The notes below the pieces were generated by a model. It was not told the DNA's origin. It saw only the letters and a list, made by a program, of their open reading frames with translations, and searched no databases. Position numbers and translations under genes: made by a program. This document shows, one piece after another, positions 13,417-23,633 of a stretch of 64,000 bases of DNA. The DNA comes from Nymphaea colorata (Eukaryota; Streptophyta; Magnoliopsida; Nymphaeales; Nymphaeaceae): NCBI RefSeq assembly GCF_008831285.2, contig NC_045145.1, positions 17,792,802 to 17,856,801 on the forward strand, written 5' to 3'. Position 1 is the stretch's first letter; every line of letters starts with the position of its first letter.

Positions 13417-14299
13417 GCTATCAACATGCTAGTATTTGGCTAGTGAGATTGAATCTTGTTGAATTTGTGATCTGAACCAGTTCTAATGTTAGTGAATGAA
13501 CAAGAAAACATGTCTGATTCATTGGGCTCTTCTACCAATATTCCTTCCCCACAAGATGGGAGCCGAGACAAGTTGGTGATTTGGAAAATAACAAGCAATT
13601 TTGGTTTTCTTTGAAAGGTTGGTGAGTCGGTGACTTGGTGCGTGGGAAAGGGAGCTAATAAGAACATGTTCATATTTAATCAAACGTGACTGTGATGGTA
13701 GCCGTTTCCGAACAGAAGATGGCACACAAAAATTGGCGAAGTCGATGGTCGCTCCTGTTGGCACGGTACTTTTTTGCATTTCTTTCTTCAACTGCATCAC
13801 TTATAATTTTATTTGTCATCTTCCGAAACAGGCACCAGATTCTGGAGTTTGTTGGCGACTTTGCTCTTTATTTCATTAGTCACCTACCCCTTCTGTTCAT
13901 GTAAAGACCAAGAGAAGATAATTTGACCATCCTATTGTATTAACTTTCAGAAATCGTAAGCTAAGAGGATTCCATTTAAGTACAAAAATCTAAGAAGAAA
14001 TTGAATGCTGTAAGGTCAAAGCTAGAAGTCCAGGACGTCGCAGTGATTTTCCTTGTCTGAGGACAGAGAATATTTTGCACTTCCTTTTGTCCTGATAGAT
14101 CTAATAAGGAACACGCTTTTGTACATTTTAGAAAAAAAATTGTTGTAGCCTTTTTTCTTGCGTCTCTTGCCACGCCTCAATAGCCACGGCAACCAAACGC
14201 TCACATCGCCGCCGCGGAAATCAAAGCGTGTGACCACACAGTTCTTGTATGAAGAAATGTTCAATACGTATTGTGGTTAAATCAAGTGCCGCTAATGCA

Positions 14300-14712
14300 T
14301 GATTTGTTTATAAGAAATCAGCAGACCATCATTTGCTTGGCTGCAATCCGTGCAACAAGCCGAGCCAATTGTAACTGAGCTCATCCGTGCAAACAGTTTG
14401 AGTTAAAACTCGAGTTGTAAACAAGCGGGTTCTAGTTACACGAGCTCGACTTGTTTAAACTCAATTTAGCTCATTTCTTTATCCTGTTTGTTAATCTTTA
14501 ACGGTATGTTGTGAATTTTTTTGATGAATTTTCACCCCCTTTATAGTTTTCGTTTACATTTAACAAAGAAAAATATATGGATCAAGCGAACGAGCTTTAA
14601 TTGAGTCGACCTCAACATCGGACTTGGTTTACCGAGTTGAGTTCGAGCTGACCTTATAAAGCTATACTGGAGCACCACTCTAAGAATATGTGGCCGAGCT
14701 TGAACTCACCTT
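14300..14712. repeat. Degenerate dispersed repeat with ctcgagtt/gagctcg motifs
   Basis: Multiple gagctc, ctcgag and cgagtt words occur in both orientations, starting near ttggctgcaatccgtgcaa and continuing to gccgagcttgaactc. The same word style appears at 47960-48416, whose right edge reads gactcgttatgcagccc. Plant genomes hold abundant non-autonomous TIR elements of this type. The ends of this copy are eroded. Confidence 0.4.
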
Positions 14713-16539
14713 GCTTCTTGTACATTTCTACAAGCATGCATGTAACTGCATGTTATCAACCACAGAAAACTGAACCGAAAGAAGCAACAGGCAACGCATA
14801 ATTCCTCACCTAACTACCACTCTTCGAGAGCAACCTGAAGGTTCCATTCTCCTTCCCCTCAATGCACCAACTCGCAAATAGGGAACTCACATGATCATGC
14901 ATTAATGTGGACGTGTACCTATTATTGTTTCATTATAAGAAAGGAATATTCGCATCTTCGTTCATCACGATGCTCTCTCTCTCTAGATTCTAGATCTCCT
15001 CTGTCTTGGTAGGTAGGTTATGCACCTGGCCAGCCTGACGTATTGATGTGCAAAGCTTTCATGTTTGTGAGCCATTATGGTGCCTTCTTTGTGGTTCCCC
15101 ATGAACATGGCTTTGCTATTTTGGCATTAATGGAGGAAGTTGCTTTTTATTTGCTTTTTCTTTGTTATTTCCGCCAGTCAATAGAAATATAGAGCTTTTG
15201 GTCCAATGAGGCAACACGGCAAAGTGGCAACTACCATTGGCTGGATTTGAACTGAGGCTGCCACCAACTTTCCATGCAACTCATTTTCTAGGTATAATGC
15301 AACTGCTGGTGAAATGATCTCAGAGTTCTATTTTTCTAACAATCTTAGTTCATAGGTCAACATGGACAATTTTAAAGCGAACAAAATTTACTTCTGAGTG
15401 AAACACATACTGAAATAAGTTTCTCCAGATTCTGCAAACATGCAAATGAAATTCCACATTTCACCACTGCACCAACTAAAACGAATCGATCTGCTGCGGA
15501 AATCTTGGATCACCATTGCACCACGTAATATATATATATATATATATTGGAATGCATAAATAACGCAAATGATTTCTTCAGACAATATTCTGAAAGTCAA
15601 ATTCTATTGTGTCCGCTCAAAGTTTAGATCGTATATAGATGTGGTCAACATGGTCTAAAGTAAACTCAACAGTATGTATTGAAATTAGATAAATACAAAA
15701 AACAAATGGAGTTGTTTAGACTATTAATGGAATTGCCAAGATTTAATCATATTTTTCGTTCTTTCATAAATTCAAACCTACAAACGCAATTTATAATGTC
15801 AGGTTTTAGTGAACATTGGTTTTTGAAGGACGACATGTTTGAACTCGGAGCGATATTAAGAACAGGCGAACCTGGTTATGTGCACAAATTTTTCATGCTC
15901 AGGGGTATGTGACGACCAAAATGCTGTTCTGTTATTAAAATGCAGCTTTTTTATAAAAAAATTAAGAAAAAGTCTAAAATGTTCCCTACTTTATAAAAAT
16001 TTCAAAAATTCCCCATCTGCAGTCACGCAACTCAATCTCTTTGAATTGGAGACTGTAGATCGAGTTTTACAGCTGCCACTCTGCTGCATCCTGAGCTTTC
16101 TCATGCTGTGGTCTTTATAAATGATGGGAATTGGTTGGAAGGTCTCACTCAATTTTTACAGCGCACGAATATACGAGTGCTATCATGATCATTGTTGGCT
16201 TTGACATGAGCGAATCATGTGCATATCGTTTTTGTCTTCCAACTTGGACCGCTCACGAAGCGTTTGGAAAGTAAATCGAGAAAATTAACTGCGAGGACCT
16301 TGGATAAATGCAGTGATTTCAATCCCGATGGACAAGAAATGGAAAATCTAACCCAAAACTCATACGCATGCTTCCATTTGGGCACTGCCAGGTTTGGTTA
16401 AAAAAATTTTACCATATATGAATCTGATTACTGATAAGATTAATGTTTTCCTTCTCCGCGAATCAGAGCTTGATTTCAGCCGGTTTCTAGTAAATTTAGA
16501 TTTGAGTGGTTCTCTAATAGATAGATTCCTAACACCCAA

Positions 16540-17290
16540 TCTAAATTTTATGCTGCACATGCAAAGATAGTGCACATCTTTTCCTTTTCCAGGGAGGCTT
16601 AATCCGGACTTTGTAAATTAAGCAAGATGGATTCAAAACATCCCCCATGTTGGCTTGTTCCTATTCAGTCTACAGTCTGGTTTCTGTGGAAATCGAGGAA
16701 TGAAATCAACTTTCCAGTTACGGAGTGGAGGCGAAATCAATTAATAATGAAAGAGATCTACAAACTCTGCCAACAGATTATAATACTCAGACTTCAGAAA
16801 TGAGCTTGGGAGTTGCAGAAAAGGGAACTTGCTCAGTGGCAAGGTCGGGTGAATATGAAACCTGTTCTGGAGTTTCTTAGACCAAGTGAACCATCAGAGA
16901 CTTTATTTAGCAGATTTCTATCTCATGCAATCAACGGCCGGCGGCCCCGAGAAATCTCATTGATAAGCTTCTCACTTTTGATCCCGTGTCACCAATCAGG
17001 TCCATAGATCATGTTTTTTACAGCAGCCGAATTAGCTTGTGATGTCCATAATATTACCGATCACCTGTGTTCGATTAATGAAGAGACTCCAGACTGGATA
17101 TCCCCCACGAAGGTTAAATTTTTTGTACAGTATTTGCCATCGTCCTACTGCACTCAATGTTGAACACCAAGGCGAAGAGGCCATGGATCAAACTAGCGTG
17201 CCTCTGCACAGCACAAAGACCTTGATTGTGGTACTGTTCCACGGAACTCAAACACGCCATGACCATTGACCAAGATTGCATCTGAGGCAC
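16540..17290 (+). mobile_element. Probable decayed LINE (non-LTR retrotransposon) 3' coding remnant
   Basis: One plus-strand frame, interrupted by stops, reads WFLWKSRNEINF at about 16680-16715, resembling the WxIWKxRN motif that follows the reverse transcriptase in plant L1 elements. Further on come PTKVKFFV and a Cys-containing tail with RRRGHGSN, resembling the zf-RVT domain. The order of the two pieces is not the canonical one, so this may be rearranged or coincidental. No reverse transcriptase core (YADD) was found. No poly(A) tail or target duplication was located. Confidence 0.3.
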
Positions 17291-18925
17291 CAAATTTCGC
17301 CCTCCTGCCGGTATCTAAGACGCCGACTGGATGGTATCACGGCCGCCGGCGGTGAAGTACTTGTAGAGTCTTGGTCCGCGTAACTCGAGGTGCCACCAAT
17401 CTCATTCTCGGCAGAAAAAGGTTCCCAGATTGAAAAATCTCATCCACTAACCAAATCACGGAAAAAATTTATATGCATATCTTTGCTGTAAAACTTTGGT
17501 TTTAAAACATTAGAATGGAATCATTTGGTTCAGGTTGGGAACGTACGATACCGTTAAACTGATAAAACTATCCTCTTGGCCTACCATATTATCGATATAC
17601 TATCAAGCGTGCTACCGAACGTGTGGACTCTAGTGAATATTATTTGAGAGTGGAAAATGAAGCACTCAAAGCACCGTTGAAGCAAAACAGGGAGCTGAAA
17701 TATAGGATAAGACAAAAACGCATATAAAACTTGTGTTTTCGCTGAGGTGGAGACTTAAATATATCGGTTACATAATCTTATAAACGGAAAAAGCAGATTA
17801 GAAGATTTATAACTATCTATAAAAAGTGAAATTTCAGCGACAAGAAGAAAATTTCATTTGTTAGTTAAGAAACCTTAGTCTATTCATGTGGGCAAATTTA
17901 AAACGTCAGCTAAACTGTGATTTATAAGCGAAAAGTGTTGGAGACTATCTCCTAACATTTTGTAAAAGAACCGATGGTTCCATTTGTCCGGTTTCATGAG
18001 AGTTGTTCAACTATACTTTAAAAAATAATATTCTCATGCATGGATTTCTTTTTTACCAAATTTCAAATATACAAACGTGGCCCTTGGTTGGAAGTCCAAT
18101 ATTACTCTCCTATAATCAATTTATTTGGCATCTTATAGGATTCATGCACTAAAAATTTAACGACCAAAATCTTGAAAAGTTCTACAGAATTTCTCCCTCT
18201 CACGTGCGCGTGTATATATATATATATAGACCATGCGCCTCTTTTGCCTCTTACCGGTTTTCACATAATCCAACTAAACAAATGGATGCACCTACCTTGG
18301 CACCAAAACTATACAATTAAATGCTAAATATCTAAAACAATATATTAGAAAAAATCACGAAGATTCACGCGTAGATCAGATTTTCAGTGGAAGAAAACGC
18401 TTGCCGTCCATGAGAGACGGTTGGCAAACATATTAATCTGGTAAACCATCGTCACCCACATTGCACAGTGGCTTCCTGTTGGTAAAATGGGATAAAGGGC
18501 TAAAAAAATCAAAAGTTTCAGATAACTTGCAAGCGAACAGATTTAAATGCGAACACAGTGATTAAGCTTAGTATATCAGGATATCAACATGGATTTCTTC
18601 GCTGGCCTTGTTCGGATGTCAGCCAATTTGCTGAAAAGAAGTCAAATCCAACCGGTTTGGTGCCCATATAATAAGTATCACATTGTGATCGGATTCCACA
18701 ATATCAAAATTCAGTAATAGGTGGGGGTGGGGTTGGTTTGTCTAGCATACTTCTGCAAATGGGCACGTTTCAATGCATATGCCAACATATTTTGCACCAG
18801 CAACACATTCAGCATACATGCCATTTATTTTGTGAGGTTGGCTATTTTCAATCGCTGTCCTCTGATTTGAGTGGCTGCTGCAGGATCTGGTTGTGGGCGT
18901 CCAGGCTCTCAGGATCCGGTGGCAA

Positions 18926-21412
18926 CTAAGATGTGTTACCATTACCGCTCTTTGGCTGTTGCTCTGCATCACTGCAGCTGTTATTTACATCATTAACCAG
19001 CAAGCTATTTTCCGATGACTGAGTTGCTGAAGTAATGCCATGGGATGAATTCTCTGAAATCTCGCCACATTCATCAGATGAATCTGACTGGGAGTTGTCT
19101 ATAAGCAGATTTGAGATGCCTTCTGCAGAGGATGCAACAGATGAATTGTTCTCCACATTCCACAAAAGCAGCCGCTTCTTGTCGTCGTCCCTCATCCTCT
19201 CACCATACTGGGTGATGTTGAAACCTGCCTCATTTTGCCCGCCAAAAGCACACTCCAGTTTCTCCATATCAAAAAGGTCCTCCAGTATCTTCTTCGTTCC
19301 CAGGTCATCAGAGTAAACAAACTTTACTTTGCGGGCAGTCTTGGGCTCCAGAAAGGGTTTCACCACCTGTAAATTAGTGAAGTTAGAAAAAACATGGCTT
19401 GAAATGAGAGGAAATAATCTTTCAACAATGAAAAAATTCAGTAGACTATGGCTCTTTCGAAGAGACTCCCAAGATTACAATCACTTCTGTTATTTTATGT
19501 TCTCTACTCCAATAACGAACAGACAAAGGTTTTAAGAATCAATAATGCTTCTCTTAAGCAACTAGTTACACTACTGCACTTAGACAACCAAGAACAAAAG
19601 ATATGCCATACCGTCCAAAAGGATTCAAAGAACTTTGGTGGGTTGTACAAGATGGCCAAACCCAGCCTTTCTGGGTAATGGTCTTGTAGCACATGGGCAG
19701 TTTCCTTTGTCACTTTAACAGATATATTGGACAGGTTAAAGCCTTTAAAATCAATGAGCCACACCATCTGTTCCTGGTCTGGAGGTAAATTTAGAACAGC
19801 ATTCTCCATACAGTACACGAGATACTTGATCTGTCCCTTGATGGAGTTTGTATTCTGCAGCTAATAAGAAAATGTGTTATTATCTCATTAAGAACTTCAG
19901 TTTAAACATATTAACTTTTTCAAGAAAAAAAAAAGAAAAAAGCTTATTGGAGAAAGGAACTTCAGTTTCTGCTCCCATCAACCATTTCGGGTGAGCAAGG
20001 GGTATGAATCCCACCGCCCGAAAAAGGCCCGAAGGCCCCCCATTCCCCCTGCCTCCGGGGTCCTGAGCTGCGTCGGTGTCAGCGATAGCAACGGTGCACC
20101 CTTCAGCTTAGATGTCGCGCCCTACCGCCTTAAGACACAGGAACATAACGCCCACGGGAATCGAACTAGAGACCTGCTTTAGTACAGGCCCCTAGCTCAA
20201 CCAGCTACGCTATGCCCCTTGAGGCTGCTCCCATCAACCATTAAAATGGTTTGAGGACCAAAAGGATTCACTCCAATACACACATGGATATATTTTCAGA
20301 CAATGGTAGAAGCTGGGATGAGCCTGCTGGATGATTGCAAGAATAAGCAAAGAAACCAACAAGTTCACGTACTAAGATACAGATACAGGCATACAGCAAT
20401 TGCCAGCAAATACTGAATCCCCAGTGACTCAAATCATCATCGAACTCAGACCAGCTTGAGCTGCTAATGGGCATAAAAACCATACCAGACTACACAGTAA
20501 AATTCCGCCATTGCACAAGATCTATTGCTTGCCATGAAGCTCAACAGCTAACTAAGTCAAGCTACAGAAGCAAATTTTCCAGACTGAACTTCAAGAGCCT
20601 TGAAGGCTGATGCTTTAAACAGTAGACAAAACATGGATCAATTTAACTAAAAAAATTCTGCTCATTCCTTTTCCTATTGATCGTTTTCATTTAAAGGCTA
20701 TATGAAACTACTTTAAATGACAGCCAAGAGCCAAAAACTGTATCTTAGAGTACATCCTCTGCTACACAAGCTTTTCCCAGTGAAAAGCATAAAGAGCTTG
20801 GTAAGAATATTTAGACTGAAAGACATGAAAGTGAAAACCGGTCAGAAGAAGAAAGGGAAAGACTGTAGCAAACCTGGACACCAGGTCTCATGACAAGAAC
20901 AGTCCGACCACTCTTATCAGTAAAATCAGATCTGTAGATTTTGCCAGTATGAGCTTCATGGGCTACATCATCCTACAATTAAAAGATATGCAATGTGAGC
21001 ACCACAATGGCAGTATGCACAGTGATGGTATGAGTCAGAACATAAGCGTATTCCACAAGTCTATGACTCCAAAGTTCTGAATCTCTAACAACTAGACTTT
21101 TTGGCATCACAAACTTTGTAGTTGTTTCATGTGTATCACATCTCAAACATTCAAATGGAACCAACTCTTGAAAGCATCCAAATACAAAGTCATTTCAACC
21201 GCCCATAAATGAGACACCAGTATTTAACCATTTTAAGAGTCAATTCAACCATGCAACCCTCATGAAGAGCTTCAGTTGAAGGCATCTGGTGCACTTCCTG
21301 ATCTTTTCCTTCTTAAATCATAGTAAGTTACTAGTTTTCTTATTCTAAGACACTTTTTTGGTTGTGAACCTTGATAACGTGTCCGATACCAACACCCATA
21401 TCCTTGTCCATG

Positions 21413-21461
<49 letters not shown>

Positions 21462-22767
21462 TTATGTTTTGAACTATGTGACATGGGTGCTGATAGCCTG
21501 ATACGGTATGGGTTCGGGTACGGTGGTACGGGTTCAGGCACAACAATTTTAAAACTTGTGGGTACATAGGTATGGCAAATTTTATATTATCAACAATGAT
21601 AAAATGAAAAAAAAAGCATTAATAGTCTTATAATCCACAAAAATTCTCAAAATTAAAGAAAAATGGGAGGAAAATATATAGTGAAAGGGAAATATAAAAG
21701 AAGGAAAAAATCAAAATTAGATAAAAAATTAAGTTTGAAAATATAATTTTAAATGTTTTAAAATGCAGCCGTACCCGAACATACCCACGTACCCATGTCG
21801 CCGTACGCACGTACCGAAATGGGTACTGGGGAAAAAATGATGTACCTGTGTCACATAGGTTCTGAACTACCAAATGTAAATTTTTTTAGCAAGTTTCCTT
21901 TAAGCTCAGTAATCGTCTTTGCTTTTAACATTCCACACCTGCAACCATGTGACATAGGGCCGACTTGGGTCAACTCAGACCAAGTCCTAACAGGTCTTTT
22001 ATGACTTCAACCGACCTAAGTCTAACTTTTGTTAAATAAAGCAAAACATACATCATAAATAATGTTATTATACCATACCATAATGTTGTTCTTATTTGCT
22101 AATATTGTTGATTCTATTTCTGTTCCTGCATGGGCCAGATAGGATCATCTAAGCCAAAAGCTATATCCGTTATGCACATAAAAGGACTCCTCAGAGAAAA
22201 TATTAAAAGGCACATCAATTATGCTCAGAGTTGATCAACTATGCTTGGAGTTTTCTCAAACTTAGCTCATTACACAGACCCAATTGTGGCACAGAGAGGC
22301 ACCTTCATGCCAAGCAAGTAACTAGAATTACACAGACTGCTCTGTTTTTCAGTTAAATATACAAATAAGTGTAGCATACCCAACAAATCTCCTCCGGCTT
22401 GTAGCTGTGCCTCCATTTCAAGGATTCTTTTAGCATTTTCACTGCCTTCTTGATGTTCCAGTTCCTTGCTCTCAGATATCTTAATATCTGAGCATCAGTA
22501 CAATAGATGGCCAATCTTCCTGAAACTGGTGCTACTAACTGCCGAATTTCATTGATCTGGGAAAAGGGGGACATGTCAAGGTTCAATTGCCCAAAACAAT
22601 TTCTTAACATATTTTATATAGTATCAAAATTATTGGAGTGCTAGAACAGCAAACTGTTCAACAGACAAAATTCACATGCTCAATGAATTTTAGTGATCAC
22701 ATACCTTTCTTTGTTGTTCTTCAAATGGTGGTTCTTTCTCATAACCATTCGTCTTTCTGGAATTCAT
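18926..22767 (-). CDS. Sec14-like CRAL-TRIO lipid-binding protein (5 coding exons, 340 aa)
   Basis: Member of the plant Sec14p-like phosphatidylinositol-transfer family, the short kind without GOLD or nodulin domains. Such proteins bind single phospholipids or other hydrophobic ligands and present or exchange them at membranes. Exons, minus strand: 22767-22705, 22556-22380, 20972-20874, 19854-19612, 19366-18926; all GT-AG and phase 0 at each junction, total 1023 nt. Residues about 22-80 form the CRAL-TRIO N-terminal helices (RYLRARNWNIKKAVKMLKES, LKWRHSYKPEEI). Residues about 85-235 form the lipid-binding lobe, with GRTVLVMRPG, NLPPDQEQMVWLIDFKG, LQDHYPERLG and YNPPKFFESFW, then VKFVYSDD and FGG closing the pocket. 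The last 90 residues are Ser/Asn/Glu-rich and probably disordered. A likely acceptor at about 22790 points to a 5' UTR intron. The ligand is unknown. Confidence 0.94.
19987..20224 (-). mobile_element. tRNA-derived SINE in intron 3 of the Sec14-like gene
   Basis: 238-bp element flanked by an identical 18-bp target-site duplication, ctgctcccatcaaccatt, at 19969-19986 and 20225-20242. On the minus strand the head has a perfect RNA polymerase III A box TAGCGTAGCTGG (20212-20201) and a B box AGTTCGATTCC (20167-20157) at normal spacing, as in a tRNA-derived SINE. The tail ends ...TTGCTCACCCGA with no poly(A). The body is GC-rich against AT-rich flanks. It is in the same orientation as the host gene. 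A truncated relative lies at 45697-45770. Confidence 0.92.
21415..21458. repeat. (AT)n microsatellite, about 22 units
   Basis: Uninterrupted AT dinucleotide run in intron 2 of the Sec14-like gene, ending 8 bp before the target duplication of the adjacent MITE. Confidence 0.95.
21474..21858. mobile_element. hAT-type MITE in intron 2 of the Sec14-like gene
   Basis: 385-bp element. The left end reads CTATGTGACATGGGT and the reverse complement of the right end CTATGTGACACAGGT, a 15-bp terminal inverted repeat with 2 mismatches. It is flanked by 8-bp repeats gttttgaa (21466-21473) and gttctgaa (21859-21866), one mismatch, the size made by hAT transposases. Sub-terminal DNA carries repeated gggtacgg/ccgtaccc words in opposite orientation. 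There is no coding capacity, so it must be moved in trans. A relative lies at 23303-23633. Confidence 0.85.
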
Positions 22768-23302
22768 GCTTCTGATTCTCGCAACTATCTAGAGAAAAAC
22801 TAGAGATTTTTTAAATAAGTCGTTATCAGAAACATGGACAACATAGAGTTTCATGGAGGGAATTTGAAAAGTGCATTGAAACACCACCGAGGAAATATCA
22901 ACCAATGTTGTTGCAAAAACAATTCGAAAACTAAAACAGCCATGACATAGCACCAAGGATAGCAATTTGTCTATACATCTGCAGAAGCCCCTACATTAAA
23001 AGTGACCAGAAGGGTATATATGATTATTAAGACCAACTTCAAGCATCAAAAAAGTTTCTGCACAATTAGACTAGGCCACATAATGGGAGTTCCTCCTGCA
23101 GAGTAAACCAAGGCAGGTCCAAAACAAAGGAAAGGAAAAAATGGAACTGCATTCTACCCAACTGCAAAGCTGCAGAAACCTGGATGCCAAATGGAGGTGA
23201 CCTTGTGTCTTCACCTCAACACCTCCATGCACCTCTCACTGGCATAAGGGGAACCTGACAGTGATAAGCATCAAATTTGCCTCAAAAAGTATGCATTGGG
23301 AT

Positions 23303-23332
23303 CTATGTCACATGGGTGCAGGTGCAGCGAGA

Positions 23333-23427
<95 letters not shown>

Positions 23428-23633
23428 GTGTGTGTGTTATTTGTTATATAAGTAATTTTATTTGTCTATATTTTTAAATTTTTTTTTATCAAGGTTACCT
23501 TGAATCGATATGTCAACGAAAACTCGGCCAAAACATTTTCCAGAATGGCCAAAACTCATTTGACACCGTGTCGGGCCACACCAGCATGAGTACCCGCACT
23601 GATGCGGGTGTGGGTGCGCCACCTGTGACTTAG
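23303..23633. mobile_element. hAT-type MITE upstream of the Sec14-like coding region, with internal microsatellites
   Basis: 331-bp element flanked by a perfect 8-bp target duplication attgggat (23295-23302 and 23634-23641). The left end reads CTATGTCACATGGGTGCAGG, the reverse complement of the right end CTAAGTCACAGGTGG. The ends resemble those of the MITE at 21474, so both belong to one family. Inside are (AT)n(GT)n tracts at about 23335-23437. It probably lies in the 5' UTR intron of the Sec14-like gene. Confidence 0.85.
23335..23437. repeat. Compound (AT)n(GT)n microsatellite inside a MITE
   Basis: Two successive AT tracts, each followed by a GT tract, giving an (AT)(GT)(AT)(GT) pattern. 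The doubling suggests slippage or a local duplication after the MITE inserted. Confidence 0.93.

Larger units (their letters stand above)
12641..18925. other. Intergenic region, 6.3 kb, with repeat debris and no intact gene
   Basis: Contains the repeat fragments listed separately (13227-13416, 14300-14712, 16540-17290), a short (TA) run at about 15531-15548 and another at 18211-18228. The frames at 13686-13904 (a short hydrophobic peptide) and 15679-15912 are open but match no family I know and lack gene-like context. The part from 17450 to 18700 shows nothing recognisable. Confidence 0.5.

Noticed and set aside
13686-13904. Hydrophobic 72-codon frame that could look like a small membrane protein
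   Set aside because: Hydrophobicity follows from T-rich sequence; no signal of a gene around it.
15185-15300. B-box-like AGTTCAAATCC on the minus strand
   Set aside because: No acceptable A box upstream and no flanking duplication.
15679-15912. 77-codon plus-strand frame
   Set aside because: AT-rich chance frame next to repeat debris; no similarity I can name.
20157-20212. A tRNA gene
   Set aside because: The A and B boxes belong to a SINE with an 18-bp target duplication and a 238-bp body; no acceptor-stem pairing was found.
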